Shown one piece after another: positions 8,885 through 17,272 of a stretch of DNA of 64,000 bases (position 1 is its first letter; the number at the start of each line of letters is the position of its first letter). The DNA is taken from positions 52,674-116,673 of the forward strand of contig DATJVP010000098.1 of NCBI GenBank assembly GCA_035581425.1, given 5' to 3'. The notes beneath the pieces are model-generated. The model saw only the letters and a list, made by a program, of their open reading frames with translations. It did not search any database and was not told the origin of the DNA. A program made the translations under genes and the position numbers. This DNA is from DASZHJ01 sp035581425 (GTDB lineage Bacteria; Pseudomonadota; Alphaproteobacteria; ATCC43930; CGMCC-115725).

Positions 8885-9757
8885 CTATCGCAATTGGGCA
8901 CGAAAGAAAGCGATGTTTACCGCGAGGCCGGGCAGCAACCACTGGAACAGGCGCACGACCGAAAGAACTTCGCCTTCCGACGCGCTGCTCCGAGCGGCTA
9001 GGCGCAACACCTCGCCGCGCAAGTTGCCGTAGTTGGGCAGCGAGCGAACAGTCGAGACCGCGGCCTCGTGTATTTCGGCGACCAACGTCTCGTATTCGCC
9101 TCGCTGGAGCCTTGGTCGCAAATCCGCCCAGGCGAGCGCGAAATAGCTGGGCCAGCGGGCCAGTGCACGGTAGTCGGTATTCAGGAACGGTAGACCTAGC
9201 ACCTTTTTCAGATCGTCGAACACGAGGCGCGTCGAGGCGTCGGCATGATGATACTCCATCAGAACAAGCTTTCCCGCGGCCCTCGGCGATGCCGGCTCTG
9301 CTTGAATAGCGATGTCGTGTGGCGTCTGGAGTTCGCCGCCTTCAAGCAGTAAGCGCGCCAGCGTCGCGAGCAGAATGTATGGGAAATTTCCATCGGAGAA
9401 GATCTCGATGCTCTCATCAATGTCCTGGAGCTCGCGCTCGACATAGCCGATTTGTGCGAGCCGCTGCCGAAGGGGCGGTGGCTGGAGCGCGCTCACTTTT
9501 TCTTCGACCAGATACCTGAGGCGATGGCATGCATCAGTGAAGTCGCGCGAGGCGCAGACCGGACGCGCACCCTGCCAGAAGGCGTCATAGAAAGCGCGGT
9601 AATGCGCGAAGCTCATCGTCACGACGCCCATCCACGGCACGCCAAGGATGGCTTTCATGTCCTCGTAACGCGCCTTGAGCTCACCCTCAGCCAGGAATTC
9701 CGGCACGGGATGGGGCTGCGGAATCGGGTCTGGCTTAAGACGAGGAAGGTTGGCCAT
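8885..9757 (-). CDS. DehI-family 2-haloacid dehalogenase (group I)
   Basis: A 290-residue protein, close to the roughly 296 residues of Pseudomonas DehI. The family's internal duplication is visible: YEDMKAILGVPWMG near residue 31 is echoed by FDDLKKVLGLPFLN near 180, each followed by a similar aromatic-rich helix. By eye Asn124 in DGNFPYILL and Asp195 in NTDYRALARWP align with the active-site Asn and Asp of DehI, which activates water to displace halide from 2-haloalkanoic acids of either stereochemistry. The start is the ATG at 9757; an in-frame extension upstream lacks family likeness. No haloacid transporter or regulator lies beside it, and it sits between signalling and flagellar genes, so it may be acquired. 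Substrate is unproven. Confidence 0.78.
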   Translation of the reverse strand: MANLPRLKPDPIPQPHPVPEFLAEGELKARYEDMKAILGVPWMGVVTMSFAHYRAFYDAFWQGARPVCASRDFTDACHRLRYLVEEKVSALQPPPLRQRLAQIGYVERELQDIDESIEIFSDGNFPYILLATLARLLLEGGELQTPHDIAIQAEPASPRAAGKLVLMEYHHADASTRLVFDDLKKVLGLPFLNTDYRALARWPSYFALAWADLRPRLQRGEYETLVAEIHEAAVSTVRSLPNYGNLRGEVLRLAARSSASEGEVLSVVRLFQWLLPGLAVNIAFFRAQLR

Positions 9758-9955
9758 GGCTTGTCGACGGTTCGTGCAGAATCCAGGCTCTACGTTACGT
9801 GGATTTTCGCGTCTTCTCCAGCGCTGCATATGACGGCCGGCGCCTCGGAGTTTCCGCCGGGTGGCGGCGCGCCACGACAAGCTGGCAGCGAACTACCTTG
9901 CTTTCGTTCAGCTCGCCTCGATCAGGCTATGGCTTCGCGTTAATGAGTCCGCGTC

Positions 9956-10369
9956 CTAGCTAGTCCCCGAGCGCCGCCGGAAATTCTCGATTGCGAGCGC
10001 GTCGAGCTCGATCGCCTCGCGGCGCGCGATGCGCTGCAGGCGCAGTCGATCCCGATTGGCGGCGGCGATCTCGTAGCGCTTCATCTCCTCGAAGGCCTGC
10101 GCGAGCGCTTCGCGCGCCTGAAGGATCTGCACCTCGGCGTCCGCCTGCGATTTCTCGAGCGTGCGCTGGCGTTCCATCGCCTGGCGGATATAGCCGGCAA
10201 AGCCGAATTGCGCCTCGAGCGACACCGAGGCGGCATCGGCCTCGGCCTGCTGCTCCTCGGCGAGGCGCCGGAGTTCGTCGTGGAGCCGCTCCGCGAGCCC
10301 CTCGAGCTCGGCCAGGGTGCGGCGGCGCTCATCCACCTGCCAACGGTGCAGGCGGATCAAGCTTTCCAT
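9956..10369 (-). CDS. fliJ: Flagellar export chaperone FliJ-like protein
   Basis: A 137-residue, highly charged and almost wholly helical protein (MESLIRLHRWQVDERRRTLAEL at its start, with heptad-like spacing throughout). This is the character of FliJ, the coiled-coil stalk that inserts into the FliI hexamer and couples it to the FlhA gate. The ATG at 10369 lies 5 bases after the fliI stop, matching the usual fliI-fliJ pair. FliJ proteins diverge strongly in sequence, so position and coiled-coil character carry most of the weight. Confidence 0.83.
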   Translation of the reverse strand: MESLIRLHRWQVDERRRTLAELEGLAERLHDELRRLAEEQQAEADAASVSLEAQFGFAGYIRQAMERQRTLEKSQADAEVQILQAREALAQAFEEMKRYEIAAANRDRLRLQRIARREAIELDALAIENFRRRSGTS

Positions 10370-10374
10370 TGTGC

Positions 10375-11700
10375 TCACGCCTTCGCGCCTTCCAGGATCC
10401 GCTCGAGCGCGGCGTAGCCCTCGACGAGATCGGCGCGTTCCTCGCGCGCTTGGGACAGGAAGGTCTCGAGCGCGGAATAATACTTGATCGCCTCGTCCAC
10501 CTTGGCGTCGCTGCCGCGGCGGTAGGCGCCGAGACGGATCAGCTCGGCCATGTCCTCGTAGGTCGCGATGAGCTGCCGCGCGCGCTGGACGACCGCATTC
10601 TCGCGCGCATCGTTGCAGCCGGGCATGGTGCGGGAAATCGAACGCAGCACGTTGATTGCGGGATAGCGTCCGCGCTCCGCGATCGCACGGTCCAGCACGA
10701 TGTGACCGTCGAGGATGCCGCGGACGGCGTCGGAGATGGGCTCGTTGTGATCGTCGCCCTCGACGAGGACAGCGAAGAGGCCGGTGATGCTGCCCTTGCC
10801 CGTCCCCGGCCCTGCCCGCTCCAGGAGCCGCGGCAGCTCCGCGAAGACCGTGGGCGTGTAGCCCTTGCTGGTAGGCGGCTCGCCCGCGGAAAGCCCGATC
10901 TCTCGCTGCGACATCGCAAAGCGCGTGATGCTGTCCATGAGGCAGAGGACGTCCTGATCGCGGTCGCGGAAATACTCGGCGATCGCCATGGTCGCGTAGG
11001 CGGCCTGCCGTCGCATCAACGGAGATTCGTCGGAGGTCGCGACCACGACCACACTGCGCTTCAGCCCCTCTGGGCCGAGATCGTCCTCGATGAATTCCTG
11101 GACCTCGCGTCCGCGCTCGCCTATGAGCCCTATGACGGTACAGTCGCTGCCGGTATTGCGCGCCATCATCGAAAGCAGGATCGACTTGCCTACGCCCGAG
11201 CCTGCGAAAATCCCCATGCGCTGACCGCGGCAGCAGGTGAGGAAGGTGTTGATCGCACGCACGCCGAGATCGACCTTGCCCTGAACGCGCTTGCGCCTGT
11301 GCGCCTGCGGCGGGGGGTTGCGGAGCGGATAGGGGGCCGGTCCAACCGGGAGAGGTCCCTTGCCGTCGAGCGGCTCGCCCAGCGCGTTGACGACGCGGCC
11401 GAGCCAGGCATCGGAGGGATGGATCGCCGGCACGGCCGGCACGACCTCGGCCTTGGAGCCGAGCCCCACCCCCTCGAGCGCACTGAAGGGCATGGCGAGG
11501 GCGCGGCGGTTGCGGAAGCCCACGACCTCGCAGGCGACTCGTCGATTCGTGCGGGTCAGGACCTCGCAACGACCGCCGACGGCGAGGCTCGGGGGGACGC
11601 CACCGAGCTCCAGAAGCATGCCGAGCACGCCGGTCACTCGGCCATAGCGGTAATGCTCGGGAAGCTCGCGCATCTCCTGCAGAAGAGTCGCCAGCCCCAC
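10375..11700 (-). CDS. fliI: Flagellum-specific ATPase FliI
   Basis: A 441-residue F1-beta-like ATPase. The Walker A motif GIFAGSGVGKS lies at about 163-173, the GERGREVQEFIEDDL segment near 193, the Walker B strand DVLCLMDSITRFA near 250, and the typical PPTSKGYTPTVFAELPRLLERAG follows. FliI forms a hexameric ring at the export gate and, with FliJ, unloads chaperone-substrate complexes. The ATG is the first good start after an upstream region carrying an exact CtrA box at 11772-11786, 72 bases before the start codon, which suggests CtrA control of this operon. Confidence 0.96.
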   Translation of the reverse strand: MGLATLLQEMRELPEHYRYGRVTGVLGMLLELGGVPPSLAVGGRCEVLTRTNRRVACEVVGFRNRRALAMPFSALEGVGLGSKAEVVPAVPAIHPSDAWLGRVVNALGEPLDGKGPLPVGPAPYPLRNPPPQAHRRKRVQGKVDLGVRAINTFLTCCRGQRMGIFAGSGVGKSILLSMMARNTGSDCTVIGLIGERGREVQEFIEDDLGPEGLKRSVVVVATSDESPLMRRQAAYATMAIAEYFRDRDQDVLCLMDSITRFAMSQREIGLSAGEPPTSKGYTPTVFAELPRLLERAGPGTGKGSITGLFAVLVEGDDHNEPISDAVRGILDGHIVLDRAIAERGRYPAINVLRSISRTMPGCNDARENAVVQRARQLIATYEDMAELIRLGAYRRGSDAKVDEAIKYYSALETFLSQAREERADLVEGYAALERILEGAKA

Positions 11701-11771
11701 GGTTTACCTCCCCTCGTCGGACGCGGATGCCCGGTCTCTGCCGGGCCGCGGAGATCATCTCAGAAGCGTGT

Positions 11772-11786
11772 TTAAGGTGCAGTTAA
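11772..11786. promoter_or_regulatory. CtrA box upstream of fliI
   Basis: The sequence TTAAGGTGCAGTTAA is an exact match to the TTAA-N7-TTAA recognition sequence of CtrA. It lies 72-86 bases before the fliI start codon, where a bound response regulator could recruit RNA polymerase. Confidence 0.72.
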
Positions 11787-11975
11787 ACATGCGACTTTTC
11801 GGGTGCTCTCGAGATGCGCGCAAAACCCTCCCGAGTCGGGCTCGCATTACCGAATGATTTGCTCTCGGGGCCGCCCATACACCCGCAGGAGGAGTCCCCC
11901 TGGAATGCCGGAGCACGCTAAGGACGCAACGTCCTCCCCAAGGGGGTGAAATCCGCCTCGCCGAGACTCGCCTGG

Positions 11976-11990
11976 TTAATAGGTTGTTAA
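11976..11990. promoter_or_regulatory. CtrA box upstream of ctrA (autoregulation)
   Basis: The sequence TTAATAGGTTGTTAA is an exact TTAA-N7-TTAA box, and the flanking GG and CC extend it towards a palindrome. It lies 76-90 bases before the ctrA ATG, with a GANTC site (GACTC) 7 bases upstream. Positive feedback by CtrA at its own promoter is known in Caulobacter. Confidence 0.75.
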
Positions 11991-12065
11991 CCTAGTTCGA
12001 TAACAATGTTTAAATTGTGCGCTGACCGGGCACGGGGCGGTTTACGCAGGCACGCGGAGGTCAGA

Positions 12066-12782
12066 ATGAGGGTACTTCTCGTCGAGGATGATTCCACGAC
12101 CGCAGCTAGTATCGAGATGATGCTGCGGGCGGAGAATTTCATCGTCGACACCACCGATCTCGGTGAAGATGGGCTCGAGATCGGTAAGCTTTACGATTAT
12201 GACATCATTATTCTCGATCTCATGCTTCCGGACATCGACGGGTACGAGGTGCTGCGCCGGCTGCGCGCGGCGCGCGTGCGCACGCCGATCCTGATCCTCT
12301 CCGGGCTGAGCGAGCTCGACCACAAGCTCAAGGGCCTCGGCTTCGGCGCCGACGACTTCCTGACGAAGCCCTTCGACCGCCGCGAGCTCATCGCGCGCAT
12401 CCAGGCGATCGTGCGCCGCGCCAAGGGCCATTCTGAATCGGTGATCCGCACCGGCAAGCTCCTGGTCAATCTCGACAGCCGCACTGTCGATGTCGAGGGC
12501 CAGCCGCTTCGCCTCACCGGCAAGGAGTACGGCATCCTAGAGCTCCTGAGCCTGCGCAAGGGTACGACGCTCACCAAGGAGATGTTCCTCAATCATCTCT
12601 ACGGCGGAATGGACGAGCCCGAGCTCAAGATCATCGACGTCTTCGTCTGCAAGCTCCGCAAGAAGCTGAGCCAGGCGACGGGCGGCGACAATTACATCGA
12701 GACCGTCTGGGGCCGCGGCTACGTGCTGCGCGATCCAGTCCCCGGCGAGGCCGTAGAGGCGGAGAGCCTCGCCAAGGTCTAG
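12066..12782 (+). CDS. ctrA: Cell-cycle response regulator CtrA
   Basis: A 238-residue OmpR-family regulator: a receiver domain (1-120, phospho-acceptor D51 in IIILDLMLPDIDGYE, Lys in LTKPFDRREL) and a winged-helix DNA-binding domain (about 125-225, with LTGKEYGILELLSLRKG and ETVWGRGYVLRDP). The MRVLLVEDD start and the helix sequence are near-identical to the CtrA of other alphaproteobacteria. CtrA controls motility, division and, in some species, replication initiation; it receives phosphate from CckA through ChpT, whose gene is at 20778-21389. The ATG at 12066 is chosen because the family starts there; the 20 codons in frame upstream show no likeness. Confidence 0.97.
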   Translation: MRVLLVEDDSTTAASIEMMLRAENFIVDTTDLGEDGLEIGKLYDYDIIILDLMLPDIDGYEVLRRLRAARVRTPILILSGLSELDHKLKGLGFGADDFLTKPFDRRELIARIQAIVRRAKGHSESVIRTGKLLVNLDSRTVDVEGQPLRLTGKEYGILELLSLRKGTTLTKEMFLNHLYGGMDEPELKIIDVFVCKLRKKLSQATGGDNYIETVWGRGYVLRDPVPGEAVEAESLAKV

Positions 12783-13363
12783 CCCGTCGTCTTCGGACTT
12801 TCCGCGCGGGAAATCGCGCCCGCGCAGTCGTGCATCGCCTTGTCGACCGGCTGGCCCGGCGGCGGGGTCGGCACCTTGCCGGTCGGGCCCGGCACTCCCT
12901 CGAACTCGAAAATTTGCAGCGATGTGCCGCCCACGAGGACGCGCATCACGTAGTGACCCGTGGGATCGCCTTCGGTGATCTGCCAGGCATGCGTGATGAT
13001 CCCGCCGCGGGCATCGGAATACTCGTCCATGAGCGAGGTCGTGCCGTCGCGGGAGATCGTGCGCCCCGACATCATCGGCCCCCAGGTCTTGGGCCTGGCC
13101 GGCGCCTGAAACTCCTCGCGCCAGCGCACGACGGGATCCTTTGCGCGCAGGAGGATCACCCAGCCGAAGTCCTGCCCGATCGTGAGCGGCACCGTCGCCG
13201 AAGGCGTGAAGAGCACGCGCCCATCCGCATCCATATCGAAAAGGCCGAACTGCGCGCAGACGACCTCGACGTCGGTCTCGGGCGCCTCGGCGGAGGTTAC
13301 CGCCTGAGCGGAGGAGCCGATCGCGAGCAACGCCGCGCCGGCCAGTGCGAGCCACCTGACCAT
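12779..13363 (-). CDS. Exported protein of unknown function
   Basis: A 194-residue protein with a clear Sec signal peptide (MVRWLALAGAALLAIGSSAQA, cleaved around residue 21). The mature part has alternating hydrophobic strands with WVILLRAKDPVVRW, an HAWQITEGDPTGHYVM phrase, and two Cys residues that could form a disulfide. I do not recognise the family. I prefer the ATG at 13363 because it starts the signal peptide; longer in-frame starts at 13390 and 13450 exist. It converges with ctrA, and the stop codons of the two genes share the palindrome CTAG. Confidence 0.68.
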   Translation of the reverse strand: MVRWLALAGAALLAIGSSAQAVTSAEAPETDVEVVCAQFGLFDMDADGRVLFTPSATVPLTIGQDFGWVILLRAKDPVVRWREEFQAPARPKTWGPMMSGRTISRDGTTSLMDEYSDARGGIITHAWQITEGDPTGHYVMRVLVGGTSLQIFEFEGVPGPTGKVPTPPPGQPVDKAMHDCAGAISRAESPKTTG

Positions 13364-13466
13364 CTCCGCTCCCGATCCAAAATCAAACATCGCCGCGAGC
13401 GCCTTGCTCGACCGGCGCGGCACGCTACCAAACTCCAAATCCGCCGGCAATGTCGGCTGCGCGGCT

Positions 13467-14087
13467 TCAGGATCCCGAAGATGCTCCCGCCGGCGCCGCG
13501 AGCGACACGGTCCTTAGCAGCTCCTGCGAGCCGACGCCGAGCCGCGTGATGCAGCCGATCGCAGTCGAAACCGGCACGTTCAACAGCCTCAGGCGGTCGT
13601 CGGGCAGGTAATAGATCGACCCGGCCGCAGGCGTCGGGGCGCTCGGAATGAAGACGGTCGAGAAACCGGTCGAGCTTCGCTCCATCACGAAGGCTAGAAC
13701 CCAGCAATCCTCGACCCAGGCGAGTGCGGCCTTCACTGCGGATTGCGAATCCATCCCGACCATGCCCTCGGTCATCGCTTTCACAATGGTGAAGCCCGGT
13801 ATTCGCCGGAGCAAGAGCTGCTCCAGCCTGTCACCGGCCGCGCCGATCACTGCCGTGCGCGCAAGAAAGCCCGCGATGAGACAGATCGCCACGAGTGCCA
13901 GGATCGCAAGCAGATAATCCGCAGCGACGCCAGCGACCGTCTCCGCCGGCATGAGCCGTGCCAGCGGCATCAGCACTGCCGCAATGAGCTTCACCGCTTG
14001 TACCGCCAGGACGATGAGAAGCGCGAACGGCACCAGGAACAGAATGCCGCGCACCATGATGCGTATGGGATTTCTCAGAGCTTCCAT
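13467..14087 (-). CDS. DUF502-family membrane protein
   Basis: A 206-residue protein with two strong membrane segments (about residues 8-34 and 51-75) and then a soluble domain. The phrases RRIPGFTIVKAMTEGM, WVLAFVMERSSTGFSTVFIPSAPTPAAGSIYYLP and a following D-rich turn match the DUF502 family, whose function is unknown. Some DUF502 proteins have been placed in stress or membrane-trafficking contexts, but nothing here decides it. The ATG at 14087 is taken because the membrane domain starts at once; an upstream in-frame start would add 17 polar residues. Confidence 0.78.
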   Translation of the reverse strand: MEALRNPIRIMVRGILFLVPFALLIVLAVQAVKLIAAVLMPLARLMPAETVAGVAADYLLAILALVAICLIAGFLARTAVIGAAGDRLEQLLLRRIPGFTIVKAMTEGMVGMDSQSAVKAALAWVEDCWVLAFVMERSSTGFSTVFIPSAPTPAAGSIYYLPDDRLRLLNVPVSTAIGCITRLGVGSQELLRTVSLAAPAGASSGS

Positions 14088-14218
14088 GCCTTCCTCCCTG
14101 CAGGAATTTTGCGCGGGCCGCCCGCGCGCGAAAACCAACGCGGAGGAATGACGGCTCGGGATCGCGTCGGGCCGACGGCTGCCTGGCGCCGCCCCGACGC
14201 GGTCCCTTTACTCCGCCA

Positions 14219-15142
14219 TCACTGGATCACGATGTCGACGGCACGATTGCGCTGCTCCGACACATCGTTGGCGGTCGGCACATTGAGCTGCTCCTCACCC
14301 GTCCAGCGCAACGTGATCGCATCGGCCGGCACGCCCGCGGCTACGAAGGTGTCCTTGACCGCTTGTGCGCGGCGCTCGGATAGATGCTCGTTGAAGGCAG
14401 GCGTCCCGACCGTGTCGGTCTTGCCGATGATGGTGACATGAGCGCCCGGCCTTGCCTTGAGCGCCGTCACCGCGTCCGCAACCACCTGTCGGCCTTCCGG
14501 TGTGATATCGGAGTGGCCAGTCTCGAAGAGGACTTGGAAACTAATCGGCGGCGCTGGCGTCGCGGTCTTGGGCTCGAGCTCGGCAAGCGCGGCATAAAAT
14601 TCATTACGGCACCTGCCGGCCTTGATGTTCTCCCAATCCCTTTCGGTCTCTTGCACCCAGCAATCGAAGCGCTCTTGCGCGCGCGCGGCGACGGCAGGCG
14701 ACTGCTGCCGGGCGCCGCCATCCAATACCGTCAGGAGACGCTGGCGCGCGTTGGCAAGCTCGGTGCGCGTACCCAACGGCGCCTGCTGCGCGATCGCCCA
14801 GCGGGCTTGATTCTCAGGCGGCACCTGGTCTCCGTTCGCGGCCTGAATTCCCTTTCTGCTGAAATAATCGGAATCGACGTAGTCCCGCTCTTTGTAAAGC
14901 TGGTCGGCATAGGCCGCGTATTCCCTGGCGAGGCTCTGCGTGAAGTTGCCGCCACCTTGGAACTGCGAGGTTCTCGACTTAATTCTGCTGAGGTTTATGC
15001 CGGCGGTGTCGGGGTTCCCCACCATCGTGCTCATCCAGTCCGAGCACGCGGAGACCGCCAAGCCTAGCGCCACCGAGCACGCCAGGGCGTGGATCGCTCC
15101 CCAGCGTCGAATGCAACGCAATAGCGACGGGCGAGCGGGCAT
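14219..15142 (-). CDS. OmpA-family outer-membrane lipoprotein
   Basis: A 307-residue protein with a lipoprotein signal (basic start, hydrophobic core, lipobox VSAC with the lipidated Cys at 33, followed by Ser, which favours the outer membrane). The middle (about 60-190) is helical. The C-terminal 115 residues form an OmpA-like peptidoglycan-binding domain: FETGHSDITPEG, GKTDTVGTPAFNEHLSERRA with the Asp and Arg that grip the peptide stem, and a final NRAVDIVI. It probably tethers the outer membrane to the wall. No operon partner is evident; a gap of 151 bases separates it from cheR. Confidence 0.85.
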   Translation of the reverse strand: MPARPSLLRCIRRWGAIHALACSVALGLAVSACSDWMSTMVGNPDTAGINLSRIKSRTSQFQGGGNFTQSLAREYAAYADQLYKERDYVDSDYFSRKGIQAANGDQVPPENQARWAIAQQAPLGTRTELANARQRLLTVLDGGARQQSPAVAARAQERFDCWVQETERDWENIKAGRCRNEFYAALAELEPKTATPAPPISFQVLFETGHSDITPEGRQVVADAVTALKARPGAHVTIIGKTDTVGTPAFNEHLSERRAQAVKDTFVAAGVPADAITLRWTGEEQLNVPTANDVSEQRNRAVDIVIQ

Positions 15143-15260
15143 AATACAACCTCCCCTGGACGTGTTGGCTCCGGCTACGCGCCGGCGACCCCCCGAAAAG
15201 CATTCGGCGACTATGATTTAGCGCCGCTGGGGCGTCTCAGCAACCACCGCGGCCCGGAAA

Positions 15261-15283
15261 GATTGGGTACCTGCCGCCCAATC
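15261..15283 (-). terminator. Candidate terminator after the che operon
   Basis: A perfect 7-bp stem GATTGGG/CCCAATC with a 9-base loop lies 11 bases beyond the cheR stop. Read on the minus strand it is followed by a short TTTCC run, so it could act as a weak intrinsic terminator for cheA-W-Y-B-R. Confidence 0.5.
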
Positions 15284-15293
15284 CGAGGCGACG

Positions 15294-16139
15294 CTATCCC
15301 ACCGCCACGCGCTTGGGCTGGGCGGCGGCAGCGACCGGCACATAGATGCCGCGGTTATCCGGAAGGGGCTGGAAGCGGTCGCTGACGCCAAGCACGGTCT
15401 CGGCGCCGCCGAGATAGAGATATCCGTCCGTGGCGAGCACGCGGAGGAGCCGGTCCAGAATTTGGCCCTTGGTCGCCTGATCGAAGTAGATGAGCACGTT
15501 ACGGCAGAAGATCACGTCGAAGGCGCCGAGGCGTGACGGGTCGTCGAGCAGGTTGAACTGCTCGAAGCGGACCCGCGCGCGCAGGCCCGCATCGATTTGC
15601 CAACGTTCTCCCTGCTGCTTGAAATACTTTAGGAGGAGCTGGATCGGCAGGCCGCGCTGCACCTCGAATTGCGAATAGAGCCCCGTCTCCGCCTTGTCGA
15701 GAATTTCCGTCGAAAGGTCCGTCGCGAGGATCTCGACCTGCCAATCCGCGAGCGCAGTCTCTTGCTCCGCTAGCATCATCGCGAGCGTATAGGGCTCTTG
15801 CCCGCTCGAGCAGGCGGCGCTCCATATCCGGATCTGCTTGCGCTGAGCGCGCGCCTGCACGAGCGCGGGAAGCACGTATTCCGTGAACTGTTCGAAGGGC
15901 TTTATGTCGCGAAAGAAGAAGGACTCGTTTGTCGTCATTGCCTCGATGATCTCGCGCACGAGATCGCCCGCGGGGCGCGCACGCACCACCGCTGCGAGCT
16001 CGTCGAGGCTCTTGAGCCCGTGCTTGCGCGCGACCGGCAGCAGCCGGCTCTCGACGAGATAGGCCTTGTCGCGCGTCACCACCAGGCCCGAACGGTCCTT
16101 GAGCAACTTGCAGAGGAAATCGAATTCCTCGTTCGTCAT
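15294..16139 (-). CDS. cheR: Chemotaxis methyltransferase CheR
   Basis: A 281-residue protein with the N-terminal helical CheR domain (MTNEEFDFLCKLLKDRSGL) and a SAM-dependent methyltransferase domain. Seen motifs are NESFFFRD near 69, the SAM loop SAACSSGQEPYTLAMM near 104, the ATDLS segment and VIFCRNVLIYFD near 216. CheR methylates glutamates on chemoreceptors during adaptation. The ATG at 16139 overlaps the cheB stop (ATGA); a longer in-frame start inside cheB is not needed. It is the last gene of the che operon. Confidence 0.95.
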   Translation of the reverse strand: MTNEEFDFLCKLLKDRSGLVVTRDKAYLVESRLLPVARKHGLKSLDELAAVVRARPAGDLVREIIEAMTTNESFFFRDIKPFEQFTEYVLPALVQARAQRKQIRIWSAACSSGQEPYTLAMMLAEQETALADWQVEILATDLSTEILDKAETGLYSQFEVQRGLPIQLLLKYFKQQGERWQIDAGLRARVRFEQFNLLDDPSRLGAFDVIFCRNVLIYFDQATKGQILDRLLRVLATDGYLYLGGAETVLGVSDRFQPLPDNRGIYVPVAAAAQPKRVAVG

Positions 16140-17272
16140 GCGGCCCCCCTCGCGGCAAGGCGCGCAATCGTCGGGCCGAGCTCGTCGATCGCGAGCACGG
16201 CGCTGCAAAGGCCGGCCGTCGCGACCGCACCGGGCATGCCCCAGACGACGCTGGTCTTCTCGTCCTGCGCGATGACCGCTCCCCCTGCCGCCACCAGCGC
16301 CTCGCTGCCCGCGAGCCCATCCTGGCCCATGCCCGTCAGGATCGTGCAGACCGCGCGGCGGCCATAGACTTGCGCGATGCTGCGCAGCATGGGATCGACG
16401 GAGGGTCGACAGAAATTCTCTGGCGGCGTCCTGGCGAGGCGCAGCCGGCGCATGCTCCCTTCGGCCTCGACGAGCATGTGGAAATCGCCGGGGGCAAGGT
16501 AGATGCGCCCGCTCTCGACGGTCTCACCGTCGACACCCTCGGCAGCGCGGGCCCCGCAGAGACGCGCGATGTGCTCCGCTAAAATCGTGGTGAAGGTCGC
16601 GGGCATGTGCTGCGTGATGAAAATCGGCTGATGCAGGCCCACGAGGGACCCGAGCATGCGAAAGAGCGCCTGCGGGCCTCCGGTCGAGGAGCCGATCGCG
16701 ACCGCTTCCGGGCGCTCGCTGGGCATCGGGCGCAGCGGGATCGGCGCCACGCTCGCGGCCTCCACGCAGGCGAACGCCGCCGTGGGCTGCGCCTCGCCCC
16801 GCGCCGTCCGCCGTACCTGCGCGAGCGCGCGTACCTTGGCCGCGAGCTCACGCTTGAACTCAGTGGCCGATGTGAGCGGGGAAGTGCCGGGCTTGGTGAC
16901 GTAATCGGCAGCACCCGCCGAGAGCGCTTTGAGGGTCACGGTAGCGCCGCGCAGCGTGAGCGACGAGGCGATCAAGATCTGCACGCCGGGCCTCGCCTCG
17001 ATCAGCTTCGGCAGCGCCGTGAGGCCGTCCATCACGGGCATCTCGATGTCGAGAATGACGACTTCGATGTCCTGGCGGCGGATCGCGTTGACCGCCATCT
17101 GCCCGTCGCCGACGGAGGCCACGACTGAAATCTCGGGGTCGGTTTCGAGCGCGCGCGTCAGCAGGCCACGGATCACCGCGCTATCGTCGACCACCATGAT
17201 GCGATAGGGCGCCCGCGCCCGGATCGCGGGCCGGACGCTCGCGCCGGAGTCGGTCGCCGCCGCGGCGCTCAT
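16136..17272 (-). CDS. cheB: Protein-glutamate methylesterase CheB
   Basis: A 378-residue protein: receiver domain (about 23-140, phospho-acceptor D75 in VVILDIEMPVMDG) and C-terminal methylesterase domain (about 190-375). The catalytic triad is visible as Ser in AIGSSTGGPQAL, His in FITQHMP and Asp in LTGMGQDGL. CheB removes methyl groups from chemoreceptors, opposing CheR, and is activated by CheA. The ATG at 17272 shares one base with the TGA of the preceding cheY gene. Confidence 0.95.
   Translation of the reverse strand: MSAAAATDSGASVRPAIRARAPYRIMVVDDSAVIRGLLTRALETDPEISVVASVGDGQMAVNAIRRQDIEVVILDIEMPVMDGLTALPKLIEARPGVQILIASSLTLRGATVTLKALSAGAADYVTKPGTSPLTSATEFKRELAAKVRALAQVRRTARGEAQPTAAFACVEAASVAPIPLRPMPSERPEAVAIGSSTGGPQALFRMLGSLVGLHQPIFITQHMPATFTTILAEHIARLCGARAAEGVDGETVESGRIYLAPGDFHMLVEAEGSMRRLRLARTPPENFCRPSVDPMLRSIAQVYGRRAVCTILTGMGQDGLAGSEALVAAGGAVIAQDEKTSVVWGMPGAVATAGLCSAVLAIDELGPTIARLAARGAA

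Larger units (their letters stand above)
11701..12065. promoter_or_regulatory. Divergent fliI / ctrA regulatory region
   Basis: A 365-base non-coding gap between two divergent genes, visibly richer in A and T than its surroundings at both ends. It holds two exact TTAA-N7-TTAA boxes (annotated separately) and three GANTC sites, the target of the alphaproteobacterial CcrM methylase, at 11833-11837, 11892-11896 and 11965-11969. This is the layout expected of a CtrA-autoregulated, methylation-sensitive promoter. No -10/-35 pair could be fixed with confidence. Confidence 0.6.

Noticed and set aside
8738..10369. Genomic island around the dehalogenase gene
   Set aside because: No integrase, transposase, tRNA end or direct repeats were found, so only a single-gene gain is suggested, not an island.
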